Source: Lacrimispora indolis DSM 755 (GTDB taxonomy: Bacteria > Bacillota > Clostridia > Lachnospirales > Lachnospiraceae). Taken from it: a stretch of DNA of 64,000 nucleotides. Positions 43,728 to 54,519 of this stretch are shown in pieces. The DNA lies in assembly GCF_000526995.1 (NCBI RefSeq), contig NZ_AZUI01000001.1:992001-1056000 (forward strand), given 5' to 3'. Made by a program: the position numbers and the translations under genes. Below the pieces are notes generated by a model, which was not told where the DNA came from, ran no database searches, and saw only the letters and a program-made list of their open reading frames with translations. Each line of letters begins with the position of its first letter. Positions within the stretch are counted from its first letter, which is position 1.

Positions 43728-45508
43728 TCGCTTTAATGAGACGCATTCTCGCTGTTTCAGGAAATTATCAGGGCAGGATCAAGCTGGCCTTTGTATTTTC
43801 CTTTTTAAAATCAATTCTGGCTAAAGCGCCCATCGGCTTCGGATTTTTCGTCCTTGCCGCCTTTTATCACGGTACGGCTACCACAGAAATGTGCCTGTGG
43901 ATCGGTTTTGCCATGGCAGCCTGCCTTTTGCTTCAAATGCTGTTCCATCACATTGCCGACCGTCTGCAATCGGCGGCAGGATTCCTGGTATTTGCAGAGA
44001 AACGCATGGAGCTGGGCAGGCATCTGCGAAAAATGCCCATGGGGTACTTTACCGAGGGCAATATCGGCAAAATCAGCTCGGTTCTTTCCACTGACATGGT
44101 GTTTATCGAAGAAAACTGCATGACAGTGCTGGCAGATATGATGAGTTATATCTTTGCCCAGGGCATTATGCTGGTATTTATGCTGATGTTTAATATATGG
44201 CTGGGTCTTGCGGCCATTGGAATTGTGCTGCTTCTGCTTCTGACGGCAAAGGGACTGAAAAAAGAGGCGCTTATGGATTCCGCTATCCGGCAGGAACAGA
44301 GCGAAAGCCTGACCGAGGCAGTTCTGGATTTCACCGAGGGAATAGGGATCATAAAAGCCTATAACCTGATAGGAGAAAAATCAAAGGCACTTACCGACAA
44401 CTTCCGTGAGACCTGCCGCACCAGCATTGCGTTTGAGGAAAACCATACACCATGGCAGCGCCGTCTGAATATCCTCTACGGATTTGGCGCCACCGCCATA
44501 ATTGCCCTTTCCGTTTATTTAAATTCCTGCGGCCTGCTGGATGTAACGTTCCTCGTGGGCATCATGCTTTTTGTGTTTGATCTTTTCGGCCCACTGAAGG
44601 CTCTCTATGGCCAAAGTGCGCGGCTCACGGTCATGAACAGCTGCATGGACCGCATTGAAGGGGTATTTGCAGAGCCGGAACTTCCGGACAACGGTACAGA
44701 CATCATTCCGGAAACCGGAAATGTTCCGGAGATTCAGTTTCAGCATGTCAGCTTTGCCTATGGCGAAAAGGAAGTGCTCCATGACGTCACCTTTGACTTA
44801 TCAAAGGAGCAGATGCTGGCGCTGGTCGGTCCTTCCGGCGGCGGAAAATCCACTATAGCAAGTCTCCTGACCCGCTTCTGGGACATTAAATCCGGGCGGA
44901 TATTGATCCGAGGCAAGGATGTGCGGGAAGTAGGCTTAAGCGACCTGATGGATCATATCAGCATGGTATTCCAGAGGGTATACCTGTTTCAGGATACGAT
45001 CTACAACAACATCAGTATGGGGCGGCCGGATGCCAGCCGGGCCGAAGTGATTGAGGCGGCGAAAAAAGCCCGTTGCTACGACTTTATCACCGCACTTCCG
45101 GATGGTTTTGACACTGTGGTGGGCGAAGGCGGCGCAACCCTTTCAGGGGGTGAAAAGCAGCGCATCTCCATTGCCCGCTGCATTTTAAAGGACGCACCTA
45201 TCGTGATCTTAGATGAGGCCACCGCCAGCGTGGATGCGGACAATGAAAGCTACATCCAGCAGGCCATCAGCGAGCTGTGCGCGGGAAAGACTCTCCTGGT
45301 GATTGCCCACCGGTTAAATACCATCCGCCATGCCGATAAGATATTAGTAATCGCTGACGGACGCATTGCCCAACAGGGAACCCATGAGGAACTGATGGAA
45401 AAGGGCGGCATTTACAAAAACTTCTTAACCGCCCGGGAGAACAGCAGGGGCTGGAGCAGGAGGGATTTACAAGACCGCTTTCAAGAAATAAATGGGGAGG
45501 AATCATAA
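43724..45508 (+). CDS. ABC transporter, fused permease-ATPase (second half of a heterodimer)
   Basis: 594 residues from the ATG at 43724, which overlaps the previous stop as ATGA and has AAAGGAGG upstream. Membrane domain 1-330, then Walker A GPSGGGKST, signature LSGGEKQRIS, Walker B IVILDEATASVD. Both ATPases of the pair have full catalytic motifs. Overlaps the MATE gene as TAATG. Confidence 0.9.
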   Translation: MIALMRRILAVSGNYQGRIKLAFVFSFLKSILAKAPIGFGFFVLAAFYHGTATTEMCLWIGFAMAACLLLQMLFHHIADRLQSAAGFLVFAEKRMELGRHLRKMPMGYFTEGNIGKISSVLSTDMVFIEENCMTVLADMMSYIFAQGIMLVFMLMFNIWLGLAAIGIVLLLLLTAKGLKKEALMDSAIRQEQSESLTEAVLDFTEGIGIIKAYNLIGEKSKALTDNFRETCRTSIAFEENHTPWQRRLNILYGFGATAIIALSVYLNSCGLLDVTFLVGIMLFVFDLFGPLKALYGQSARLTVMNSCMDRIEGVFAEPELPDNGTDIIPETGNVPEIQFQHVSFAYGEKEVLHDVTFDLSKEQMLALVGPSGGGKSTIASLLTRFWDIKSGRILIRGKDVREVGLSDLMDHISMVFQRVYLFQDTIYNNISMGRPDASRAEVIEAAKKARCYDFITALPDGFDTVVGEGGATLSGGEKQRISIARCILKDAPIVILDEATASVDADNESYIQQAISELCAGKTLLVIAHRLNTIRHADKILVIADGRIAQQGTHEELMEKGGIYKNFLTARENSRGWSRRDLQDRFQEINGEES

Positions 45509-46884
45509 TGAGTGACACAATCAAAGAAAGACAAAAGCAATTTATCCTGACCGGAGGGCTGTGGAAGGTTATGGTACAGCTTTCCTGGCCGGCAGTGGTG
45601 GCAATGGTATTCTATGGTTTTAATACCGTACTGGATGCCATTTTTGTAGGGCAGTTCGTAGGCGATACGGCCGTCGCCGGGGTTTCCCTGGCCTATCCCC
45701 TTTCCCAGATCAGCACTGCCTTCGGTTCCCTCATCGGCGTGGGAGCCGGTTCCGTACTGAGCATAGCCATCGGCGCAAGGGATCAGGAAACCCAGGAACG
45801 GCTGATGGGAGTAGTGAACCGTTTATCCGTCATATGTGCCATTCTGTACATGCTTGTGACCTTTGCTTTTGCAAAGCCTCTCATTGTCATGATGGGCGGA
45901 ACAGGCGAAGCCCTTGCTTATGGCGTCAGCTATTTCAGGATCTGCATCACGGGCGCCTTCTTCTGGATCTATGGGCTTGCCGGCAACATGATCATCCGGG
46001 CCGAAGGCAGGATGAAAACAGCTGCATGGATGATGGTCGTGGGTCTTGTGGTCAATGCCGTCTTCAATTACATCTTCATGGGAATTTTTAATATGGATGT
46101 GGAGGGTGCTGCCTGGGGAACCAATGTGGGTATGTTGGCTTATACTGTGATGGGCTGGCTTTATTTCGGCCGGGGCAAAGCCACCTTCCATGCAAAGCTG
46201 CTCTCACTGAAAGGTGACAAGAAAATCACAACCTCTGTTTTGCGGCTTGGCATGTCCTCACTGATCATGTCCGTCATGTCCTTAATCCAGGGCCTGGTGG
46301 TGTTTAACGCCCTGGCACGGTACGGAACAACGGCGGATATCGCTTTTTACGGGGTGGTTTACCGGGTGTTCCAGTTCCTGCTTACCCCCATCTTCGGGCT
46401 GATGCGGGCTCTACAGCCTGTCATTGGAATCAATTACGGCGCAAAGCAGTATGACCGGGTCATCCGCTCTTATAAAGTTTTCGCCGCTGCTGCCCTGATC
46501 CTCACCCTGCCCTTCTGGTTTGCCTCACTTGCCGCACCGGGCTGGATTCTTGGCATGATGCTCAAAGAGCAGGCGTTCACAAGCGCCCACTTCCTGTATT
46601 TCAGGGTGTATATGGCGATCCTTCCTGCCTTATCCTTTATTTTCATGGCCATGACCTTATTCCCGTCAGTGGACAAAGGCAAGCCCGCTATGATCATCGG
46701 CATGGCTAGACAGTTTGTTTTCTATGTACCGGTGATGATGCTGCTGCCAAGGTGGATCGGCGTTGGCGGCGTATATTACGGCTCTCTGGCAATTGACGCA
46801 ATCATCGTTTTGTGGACCGTAATTCTTGTGAAGAAGGAATTTAACAGCCTAAGGTACAGGCCGGAAATGGAACTGGAAGCTTAA
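45508..46884 (+). CDS. MATE-family efflux transporter
   Basis: 458 residues, twelve membrane segments in two homologous halves; typical start (LWKVMVQLSWPAVVAMVFYG, then NTVLDAIFVGQFVGDTAVAG) and second-half LMRALQPVIGINYGAKQYDR. Na+ or H+ driven export of drugs or metabolites. Third gene of the operon after the ABC pair, so the three may handle the same compound. Confidence 0.92.
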   Translation: MSDTIKERQKQFILTGGLWKVMVQLSWPAVVAMVFYGFNTVLDAIFVGQFVGDTAVAGVSLAYPLSQISTAFGSLIGVGAGSVLSIAIGARDQETQERLMGVVNRLSVICAILYMLVTFAFAKPLIVMMGGTGEALAYGVSYFRICITGAFFWIYGLAGNMIIRAEGRMKTAAWMMVVGLVVNAVFNYIFMGIFNMDVEGAAWGTNVGMLAYTVMGWLYFGRGKATFHAKLLSLKGDKKITTSVLRLGMSSLIMSVMSLIQGLVVFNALARYGTTADIAFYGVVYRVFQFLLTPIFGLMRALQPVIGINYGAKQYDRVIRSYKVFAAAALILTLPFWFASLAAPGWILGMMLKEQAFTSAHFLYFRVYMAILPALSFIFMAMTLFPSVDKGKPAMIIGMARQFVFYVPVMMLLPRWIGVGGVYYGSLAIDAIIVLWTVILVKKEFNSLRYRPEMELEA

Positions 46885-46912
46885 GGGCATTGAAAGGTAT
46901 TCTTCCCACTTT

Positions 46913-46950
46913 AAAAGGCGGCCGGACATTTTTGCTCCAGCCGCCTTTTT
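46913..46950. terminator. terminator between the MATE gene and the LTA-synthase-like gene
   Basis: Stem AAAAGGCGGC (46913-46922) with GCCGCCTTTT (46940-46949), with U-runs on either strand. It serves both convergent genes. Confidence 0.85.
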
Positions 46951-46982
46951 ATCTGATTTTTCCGGTATTATCTCACCCCGGC

Positions 46983-48851
46983 TTAATTGTCGGTCTCTAA
47001 AGAAAACATTTCTTTGAACTTTTTCCCATCAAAAATATGGTTGTACACCAGATATTCATAATCCATAATCAGGTCCTGGTACGGACTTCCCGGTTCCTTT
47101 AAGGCTTCCCAGGAATAGTAGGTTCCTTCCTTGTTGTAGCACCCGATAGGGTGTACCACAGGAAAGGTCTCTTCCATTTTCAGGAGAAACTGCTGATAAG
47201 GAGTCATATCAACCCCGGCCCTTTTTAACAGCTCTGAGGACAGGTAAATGGCCCCCAGCTTCCCTTTTTCCTCTGCCTGGGTCTCATAATTGGTCCAGAT
47301 CACAAAGGGGGTCTGATACCACATCAGACGGTCCTTATTGGCCACAAGACTGCTGGGCATCCCTGCAATGTCATCAAAAAATTCATCTTCCACACTGGGC
47401 TGATGGTCCCCAAAAAGAACGATCATGGTAGGCTCGGAACTTTGCTCAAAATAAGAAACTAAATATTCGAGAGCTTCATCTGACCGCTTCATGAGGGACA
47501 AATACTGGTCAGTCTTTGGATATTTTCCTTTCAGCTCCCCGGTCAGCCATACTTCCTGGTCAAAATTATCATACAGGGTCTCATAGCCCCCATGGTTTTG
47601 CATGGTCACATTAAAAAGAAACAGCTTATCCTCCGGATTTTCCTTGGACTCCACCCTTTCTATCAGCTTCTCATAATCTGCCCGGTCACTGACATAGTTT
47701 CTAAGCAGCTCGCTGCCTTCATAATCTTCTATTGCCAGAAATTCATCTATCCCCATGTTCCGGTAGCACTCCTGCCGGTTCCAGTTCTCTCTTGGATATG
47801 GGTGCATTGCAACCGTCTCATAGCCCTGGGATTTTAATGTACTCACAAGGCTATATGTATTTGGCTTGACATTAAACTGATAAGCAATGCTGTTAGCCTG
47901 AAGCAGAGAGATGGAATCTCCCGTCAAAAATTCAAACTCAGAATTGCTGGTCAAAGAACCAAATACTGGAACGCAAAGGCTCCCCTTCACCGTATTTTCC
48001 TTCAGGCTGTTTAAAAAGGGAAAGTATTCCTGATTCGTCTCAAAGTCTCCCGCCACTTTTAAGTCGGAAAGGCTTTCATTCATAATACAGATGATATTCA
48101 CCGGCGTTGTGCTGTCTATGCTCTCCACATCAACATCTCCTGCCGAAGCCAGAAGAACCTGGTTCTCCTCTATGATAGAATCATAAATCTGTTTTACCTT
48201 TGAAATGCTATAGCCTTTGGGCTTTTTCTGTACCGCATAATTGAGGGAAACAGCCGTTGAAAGGACATACCCATATTCCTGATACGTCTCGCTGACCTCC
48301 CACATATTGATTTCAAGGCCCTTATTGGGAATTAAGGCTGTATAAAACCACATGCAAAAGCTAAAGACCACACCTGCACTTCCCCCGGCAAAGACCAGAC
48401 GCTTTTTCCTGCCCCTTACCCTTTTAGGAAATATAAGGGCAAAGAGACAGATAGCCTGAACTCCCAGACAGGCAAGATACATTTCCTGTGTCAAAACAAA
48501 CTCATAATTTCCTGCCACGCTCATGGCAGTCCGCAGCGCCAAAACGTCCCAAATCATAATGGGCCTTCCCCGAAAGCCTGCCACCAGATATTCCGCAACA
48601 GAAACTAAGTAAAGGAAAACCGCAGTCAGGGGGATGCCGATCCTGGTGCTTCCGCTGACTGCGAAAACTGCAAGATACAACAAGTAGATCCAGCCTATAT
48701 TTAAGGCAGCCATAAACAGGGGAATCGCAGGCAAATTGCCAGTCACATATTCAAACAGAATATAAGATACGCAGGGAATCAAAAGCATGATGGCAGTGGT
48801 CATAAAAAGCCCTGCAGTTTTACACCACTTTCGCAGCCGTTCTTTTATCAC
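46983..48851 (-). CDS. LTA synthase / phosphoglycerol transferase-like membrane sulfatase-fold protein
   Basis: About 622 residues: four or five membrane segments in 1-200 and an extracellular sulfatase-fold domain from about 250. Metal and catalytic regions are NIICIMNESLSDLK, FGSLTSNSEFEFLTG and VLFGDHQPSVEDEFFDDI. It probably transfers glycerol-phosphate units to a lipoteichoic-acid-like surface polymer. I favour the GTG at 48851: GAGG lies 8 bases upstream and the promoter at 48888-48916 leaves little room for the ATG at 48872, which has no ribosome site. Confidence 0.85.
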   Translation of the reverse strand: MIKERLRKWCKTAGLFMTTAIMLLIPCVSYILFEYVTGNLPAIPLFMAALNIGWIYLLYLAVFAVSGSTRIGIPLTAVFLYLVSVAEYLVAGFRGRPIMIWDVLALRTAMSVAGNYEFVLTQEMYLACLGVQAICLFALIFPKRVRGRKKRLVFAGGSAGVVFSFCMWFYTALIPNKGLEINMWEVSETYQEYGYVLSTAVSLNYAVQKKPKGYSISKVKQIYDSIIEENQVLLASAGDVDVESIDSTTPVNIICIMNESLSDLKVAGDFETNQEYFPFLNSLKENTVKGSLCVPVFGSLTSNSEFEFLTGDSISLLQANSIAYQFNVKPNTYSLVSTLKSQGYETVAMHPYPRENWNRQECYRNMGIDEFLAIEDYEGSELLRNYVSDRADYEKLIERVESKENPEDKLFLFNVTMQNHGGYETLYDNFDQEVWLTGELKGKYPKTDQYLSLMKRSDEALEYLVSYFEQSSEPTMIVLFGDHQPSVEDEFFDDIAGMPSSLVANKDRLMWYQTPFVIWTNYETQAEEKGKLGAIYLSSELLKRAGVDMTPYQQFLLKMEETFPVVHPIGCYNKEGTYYSWEALKEPGSPYQDLIMDYEYLVYNHIFDGKKFKEMFSLETDN

Positions 48852-48887
48852 GTAAACATCCTCTTTTTCCATTTTCAGAATAAATTA

Positions 48888-48916
48888 ATGGTACCACAAA
48901 GCAGCCGCGCCAGCAA
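48888..48916 (-). promoter_or_regulatory. promoter of the LTA-synthase-like gene
   Basis: -35 TTGCTG (48911-48916), 17-base spacer, extended -10 TGG-TACCAT (48888-48893) on the minus strand. Confidence 0.5.
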
Positions 48917-49055
48917 TAGACAATTTATGACAATACCACTTCATTGTGCCAGCTTTTCCTCATTCAGGGCTTTTCCTGCCTTCTTTATAACAGGCCAGAC
49001 ATGAATATGAGGGCACGGTATGGGACTTGGTCATTCATGATTTAAAATCTGCAAT

Positions 49056-49460
49056 TTACTGGATCTTCAATACATGGTGCATGTCTTCCAGGGAAAACTT
49101 CCCTCCTTTAAAATCCGGCCATGCGTCAATACCGTCATCTTTTTTTCTTGGAATGATGTGAAAATGAAAGTGGGATACAGACTGCTGTGCACTTGTTCCG
49201 CTGGCATTTAACAGGTTTACTCCTGAATATCCGCAATGGACAGTATAATGATTTGAGATAAATTTTATTGCATTCATAACATACCCAAGAGTCTCATCGT
49301 CACAGTCAAGAATATTAGTAACATGCTTTTTAGGAATAACGATCGTATGGCCATCCACATCATTTCCTATATCCAGAAACGCCAATGTGTGCTCGTCTTC
49401 ATATATTTTATAGCCTGGCAAATCGCCGTTAATAATTTTACAAAAAACGCATTCCTTCAT
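49056..49460 (-). CDS. HIT-family nucleotide hydrolase (Hint-like)
   Basis: 134 residues from the ATG at 49460, which follows AGGGG; a longer reading adds 39 residues unlike the family. Starts KECVFCKIINGDLPG; the histidine triad is in SHFHFHIIPRK (HxHxH). Members hydrolyse AMP-lysine or adenosine phosphoramidates. Monocistronic, 300 bases downstream of tuf. Confidence 0.92.
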   Translation of the reverse strand: MKECVFCKIINGDLPGYKIYEDEHTLAFLDIGNDVDGHTIVIPKKHVTNILDCDDETLGYVMNAIKFISNHYTVHCGYSGVNLLNASGTSAQQSVSHFHFHIIPRKKDDGIDAWPDFKGGKFSLEDMHHVLKIQ

Positions 49461-49713
49461 GATATTTCCCCTGATCACTTTTATTATTTTATTCTGCTGT
49501 AAAAGCTGCTGAGAATTAAGCTGGATTTCTTCTGGCACATAAGCTATATCAGAATCACAAAGAGAAGAGCCGCCCACAAAGGATCAGCCTGAATCGGAAC
49601 AGAAAATCCATCCTTTTATACGTTTGTTTTATGCCACAATAATAGCACATTCATTTCCGATCTGCAATTCATTAGAATAAATTCTGCACTGGTTTTATAA
49701 TCATTATAAATTT
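49461..49713. other. spacer between tuf terminator and HIT gene
   Basis: AT-rich; I see no gene, no clear repeat and no convincing promoter pair in it. Confidence 0.4.
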
Positions 49714-49751
49714 AAAAAGCCGAACCCTTTGCAAACAAAGGATTCGGCTTT
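49714..49751 (-). terminator. terminator of the str operon (after tuf)
   Basis: Stem GCCGAACCCTTTG with CAAAGGATTCGGC (49719-49731, 49736-49748), one G-U pair, followed by UUUUUAAAUUU on the minus strand, 10 bases after tuf. It confirms that tuf is no longer read into rpsJ. Confidence 0.85.
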
Positions 49752-49760
49752 CATATTTAA

Positions 49761-50954
49761 TTATTCAACGATAGTAACAACTCTACCTGAACCTACTGTA
49801 CGGCCGCCCTCACGGATAGCGAAACGAAGACCCTGCTCCATAGCTACCGGATGAATCAGCTCTACAGACATTTCTACGTTATCGCCAGGCATACACATTT
49901 CTGTGCCGGCTGGTAAATCGCAAACGCCGGTAACGTCAGTTGTTCTGAAATAGAACTGAGGTCTGTAGTTGTTGAAGAAAGGAGTATGACGTCCACCTTC
50001 ATCTTTTGTTAAAACGTAAACCTGAGCGGTAAACTTCTTGTGGCACTTTACAGAACCTGGCTTAACCAGACACTGTCCTCTTTCGATTTCAGTTCTCTGA
50101 ACGCCACGAAGTAATGCACCGATGTTATCACCAGCCTGAGCTTCGTCAAGCAGCTTACGGAACATTTCGATACCGGTTACAACAACCTTACGTGTTTCTT
50201 CATGAATACCAACGATTTCAACTTCATCAGATACGTGTAAAGTACCACGCTCTACTCTACCGGTAGCAACAGTACCACGGCCTGTGATAGAGAAAACGTC
50301 CTCGATTGGCATTAAGAATGGCTTATCTGTTTCACGTACAGGATCAGGAATCCACTCATCTACTGCATTCATTAACTCAAGAACCTTGTCTCCCCAAGAG
50401 CTGGAAGGATCTTCAAGAGCCTTTAAAGCAGAACCCTGGATGATTGGTGTATCATCGCCTGGGAATTCATACTCGTTTAACAGCTCACGGATTTCCATGT
50501 CTACTAATTCAAGTAATTCTGCATCGTCAACCATATCGCACTTGTTCATGAATACAACGATGTAAGGAACGCCTACCTGACGGGAAAGCAGGATGTGCTC
50601 TCTTGTCTGAGCCATAACACCATCGGTAGCAGCTACAACTAAGATAGCGCCGTCCATCTGTGCAGCACCAGTGATCATGTTCTTAACGTAGTCAGCATGT
50701 CCTGGGCAATCAACGTGTGCATAGTGTCTCTTCTCTGTCTCATACTCAACGTGGGAAGTGGAAATGGTGATACCACGCTCTCTCTCTTCCGGAGCCTTAT
50801 CGATATTCTCGAAAGCTACTGCCTGTCCAGTACCTAATCTTTCATGAAGAGTCTTTGTGATAGCAGCTGTTAAAGTAGTTTTGCCGTGGTCAACGTGACC
50901 GATGGTACCGATGTTACAATGGGTTTTGTTTCTTTCAAACTTAGCTTTAGCCAT
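49761..50954 (-). CDS. tuf: elongation factor Tu
   Basis: 397 residues. G1 GHVDHGKTT at 19-27, G3 [13 protein letters not shown]4 NKCDMVDD; domains II and III complete. Brings aminoacyl-tRNA to the ribosome. It has its own promoter (51019-51047) in a 154-base gap after fusA, so it can be expressed apart from the rest of the str operon. Confidence 0.99.
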   Translation of the reverse strand: MAKAKFERNKTHCNIGTIGHVDHGKTTLTAAITKTLHERLGTGQAVAFENIDKAPEERERGITISTSHVEYETEKRHYAHVDCPGHADYVKNMITGAAQMDGAILVVAATDGVMAQTREHILLSRQVGVPYIVVFMNKCDMVDDAELLELVDMEIRELLNEYEFPGDDTPIIQGSALKALEDPSSSWGDKVLELMNAVDEWIPDPVRETDKPFLMPIEDVFSITGRGTVATGRVERGTLHVSDEVEIVGIHEETRKVVVTGIEMFRKLLDEAQAGDNIGALLRGVQRTEIERGQCLVKPGSVKCHKKFTAQVYVLTKDEGGRHTPFFNNYRPQFYFRTTDVTGVCDLPAGTEMCMPGDNVEMSVELIHPVAMEQGLRFAIREGGRTVGSGRVVTIVE

Positions 50955-51018
50955 TTTATAACGTCCTCCTTAATTTATGCTCTTTTTGAGCTTTAATTTT
51001 TATGTTAGGCTGTTTTTT

Positions 51019-51047
51019 ATTATATGCTATTTGTGCACTATTTTCAA
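51019..51047 (-). promoter_or_regulatory. internal promoter of tuf
   Basis: -35 TTGAAA (51042-51047), 17-base spacer, -10 TATAAT (51019-51024) on the minus strand. A small GCTC/GAGC hairpin follows in the leader before AAGGAGG. Confidence 0.8.
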
Positions 51048-51108
51048 GCCTATTTGATGGATTCCAGGCAGTCGTGGCCGCCTGAAACCCAGTGGAACCT
51101 GTTAGGAA

Positions 51109-53229
51109 TTATTTGCTCTTTTTATCTGCAAGAACTTTTTCCTGTACATTCTTTGGTACCTGCTCGTATTTTTCAAAGAACATGGAGTAGTTACCGCGTC
51201 CCTGTGTTCTGGAACGTAAATCTGTAGAATAACCGAACATCTCTGAAAGCGGTACGAAAGCTTTGACCATCTTGCCTCCGCCGATATCATCCATGCCTTC
51301 AATACGGCCACGGCGGGAATTGATATCACCAATTACGTCGCCCATATAATCTTCCGGCATGGTTACTTCTACCTTCATGATCGGCTCAAGGAGAATGGAA
51401 CCACCCTTGTTCATGGCATCCTTAAACGCCATGGAACCTGCAATGTGGAAAGCCATCTCACTGGAATCGACTTCATGGTAGGAACCATCGTATACGGTAG
51501 CCTTTACACCTACTACCGGGAAACCGCCCAGGATACCGGACTTGGTAGCTTCTTCAATACCTTCTCCGACTGCCGGAATGTATTCCTTAGGAATAGCACC
51601 GCCGACAACAGCGGACTCAAACTTAAACAGCTCTTCGCCATTGGCATCCATCGGCTCAAAGCGAACCTTACAGTGTCCGTACTGACCACGTCCGCCGGAC
51701 TGCTTCGCATACTTGCTGTCAACCTCAACGGTTTTTGTAAAGGTTTCTTTGTAAGCAACCTGAGGAGCACCAACGTTAGCTTCTACGTTGAACTCACGAA
51801 GCAGACGGTCTACAATGATCTCCAAATGAAGCTCTCCCATACCGGAAATGATAACCTGTCCAGTCTCCTGGTTGGTCTTTGCACGGAAGGTAGGATCTTC
51901 TTCTGCAAGCTTTGCTAAAGCCTCGCCCATCTTGCCCTGACCAGCTTTGGTCTTTGGCTCGATAGCGATATCGATAACCGGCTCCGGGAATTCCATGGAT
52001 TCCAGAATTACCGGGTGCTGCTCGTCACAAATTGTATCACCTGTTGTTGTTATTTTAAAACCAACGGCTGCAGCAATATCACCGGAATATACCTTATCCA
52101 GCTCAGATCTCTTATTGGCATGCATCTGAAGGATACGGCCAACACGCTCTTTTTTGCCTTTGGTTGCATTCAGCACGTAAGAACCGGAATTCATGACACC
52201 GGAGTACACGCGGAAGAATGCCAGTTTTCCAACGAATGGGTCTGTCATGATCTTAAATGCCAGAGCTGCGAACGGCTCTTCATCAGAAGAATGCCTTTCG
52301 ATCTCATTGCCTTCCATATCAACACCCTTGATAGAAGGAATGTCAGTAGGAGCCGGCATGTATTCAAGAATCGCATCCAGGAGCTTCTGTACGCCCTTGT
52401 TTCTGTATGCGCTTCCGCAGCATACAGGAATGGCCTTGCATTCGCAGGTTGCTGTTCTTAATGCTATCTTTAATTCTTCCACAGAAGGTTCTTCCCCTTC
52501 CAGGAACTTCATCATTAATTCATCATCTAATTCGCTGATTTTCTCTACCAGTTCTGCACGATAAATCTCGGCGTCATCTTTCATGTCTCCAAGATCTTCT
52601 GTGATGGTAACATCATCGCCTTTATCGTCGTTGTAGATATAAGCCTTCATTTCAAACAGATCAATGAGTCCCTTGAACTCATCCTCTGCACCGATGGGAA
52701 GCTGAATGCAGATTGCATTCTTGCCCAGACGGGTTTTAATCTGCTCAACAGCGCCATAGAAATTTGCACCCATGATATCCATCTTGTTGATGAATGCCAT
52801 ACGGGGTACGTTGTAAGTGTCAGCCTGACGCCATACGTTCTCGGACTGTGGTTCAACACCGCCCTTTGCACAGAATACGCCTACGGCGCCATCCAGTACA
52901 CGTAAGGAACGCTCAACCTCCACGGTAAAGTCAACGTGTCCTGGAGTATCAATGATGTTGATACGATGCTCCGGAGCGCCTGGCTTCACTTTGTTGTTTT
53001 CATGCATGGTCCAGTGGCAGGTTGTGGCAGCTGAAGTAATTGTGATACCTCTTTCCTGTTCCTGCGCCATCCAGTCCATGGTGGCAGTACCTTCATGAGT
53101 ATCACCGATTTTGTAGTTTACACCAGTATAATAGAGGATACGCTCGGTCAATGTAGTTTTACCTGCATCGATGTGGGCCATAATACCAATATTTCTGGTT
53201 CTTTCCAATGGATATTCTCTTCCAGCCAA
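51109..53229 (-). CDS. fusA: elongation factor G
   Basis: 706 residues. G1 [10 protein letters not shown]3 [16 protein letters not shown]4 [10 protein letters not shown]; all five domains present, single EF-G1 type. Catalyses translocation. The start codon is TTG (53227-53229), eight bases after GGAGG; the first residues ([15 protein letters not shown]) align with the family start, so the rare codon is probably genuine. Confidence 0.98.
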   Translation of the reverse strand: MAGREYPLERTRNIGIMAHIDAGKTTLTERILYYTGVNYKIGDTHEGTATMDWMAQEQERGITITSAATTCHWTMHENNKVKPGAPEHRINIIDTPGHVDFTVEVERSLRVLDGAVGVFCAKGGVEPQSENVWRQADTYNVPRMAFINKMDIMGANFYGAVEQIKTRLGKNAICIQLPIGAEDEFKGLIDLFEMKAYIYNDDKGDDVTITEDLGDMKDDAEIYRAELVEKISELDDELMMKFLEGEEPSVEELKIALRTATCECKAIPVCCGSAYRNKGVQKLLDAILEYMPAPTDIPSIKGVDMEGNEIERHSSDEEPFAALAFKIMTDPFVGKLAFFRVYSGVMNSGSYVLNATKGKKERVGRILQMHANKRSELDKVYSGDIAAAVGFKITTTGDTICDEQHPVILESMEFPEPVIDIAIEPKTKAGQGKMGEALAKLAEEDPTFRAKTNQETGQVIISGMGELHLEIIVDRLLREFNVEANVGAPQVAYKETFTKTVEVDSKYAKQSGGRGQYGHCKVRFEPMDANGEELFKFESAVVGGAIPKEYIPAVGEGIEEATKSGILGGFPVVGVKATVYDGSYHEVDSSEMAFHIAGSMAFKDAMNKGGSILLEPIMKVEVTMPEDYMGDVIGDINSRRGRIEGMDDIGGGKMVKAFVPLSEMFGYSTDLRSRTQGRGNYSMFFEKYEQVPKNVQEKVLADKKSK

Positions 53230-53244
53230 AGCTTTTTCCTCCTA

Positions 53245-53754
<510 letters not shown>

Positions 53755-53893
53755 CTAACCGGCTATTCATTAGATCCTAGGTACTCACAAACATTCAAGT
53801 TGCGTTCGCGCTCGGTTTCTATCTATATAACCCTGCAACCTACAGGTTCAATATCTAAAGTCCGGCACTAGAAATTCAAATGTGTGGTTCTAA

Positions 53894-54313
53894 TTATTTT
53901 TTCTCTTTCGGTCTCTTTGCACCATACTTGGAACGAGCCTGTCTTCTGTTGGCTACGCCTGCGGTATCCAGTGTACCTCTTACGATATGATATCTGGTAC
54001 CTGGCAAGTCTTTTACTCTTCCGCCGCGGATTAAAACAACGCTATGCTCCTGAAGGTTATGACCTTCTCCTGGGATGTAACTTGTTACTTCGATACCGTT
54101 AGAAAGACGTACTCTGGCGATCTTTCTAAGAGCCGAGTTAGGCTTTTTAGGTGTAGCAGTCTTAACTGCGGTACAAACGCCTCTTTTCTGTGGAGCAGAA
54201 ATATCAGTCGCCTTCTTCTGTAAAGAGTTGTAACCCTTCTGCAGAGCCGGTGCTGTGGATTTCTTTGCGCTTGTCTGTCTACCCTTTCTTACTAACTGGT
54301 TAAATGTTGGCAT
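53894..54313 (-). CDS. rpsL: 30S ribosomal protein S12
   Basis: 139 residues from the ATG at 54313 (GGAGG 8 bases upstream; the ATG nine bases earlier is too close). [12 protein letters not shown] start. The streptomycin-contact segments [11 protein letters not shown] and [14 protein letters not shown] carry the wild-type lysines. First gene of the str operon. Confidence 0.98.
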   Translation of the reverse strand: MPTFNQLVRKGRQTSAKKSTAPALQKGYNSLQKKATDISAPQKRGVCTAVKTATPKKPNSALRKIARVRLSNGIEVTSYIPGEGHNLQEHSVVLIRGGRVKDLPGTRYHIVRGTLDTAGVANRRQARSKYGAKRPKEKK

Positions 54314-54404
54314 TCCATTCACCTCCTGTGATATTGTCTGTGGTTGCTGTTATCTTCAGCTTAATTTACGCACAAAAACATGACGCGTTAATGCACGCCT
54401 AATT

Positions 54405-54433
54405 ATTATATACATATTGTATTTTTCTGTCAA
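54405..54433 (-). promoter_or_regulatory. str operon promoter
   Basis: Fully consensus: -35 TTGACA (54428-54433), 17-base spacer, -10 TATAAT (54405-54410), 92 bases before rpsL. It uncouples rpsL from rpoC, from which it is now 8 kb away. Confidence 0.88.
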
Positions 54434-54464
54434 GGATTTTTTTAAATAAGATCATTTCACTGCT

Positions 54465-54507
54465 AAAACCCGGAACAGGAATTCTTAAGGACATTCCTGT
54501 TCCGGGT
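54465..54507 (-). terminator. terminator of the sugar ABC/GH105 operon
   Basis: Stem ACCCGGAACAGGAAT with its complement (54468-54482, 54493-54507) and a 10-base loop, then UUUUAG on the minus strand, 12 bases after the stop of the binding protein. Confidence 0.85.
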
Positions 54508-54519
54508 CTATTAAATGAT

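Noticed and set aside
50284..50565. Plus-strand ORF opposite tuf
   Set aside because: Ser/Asn-rich antisense of EF-Tu; caused by strong codon bias in a highly expressed gene.
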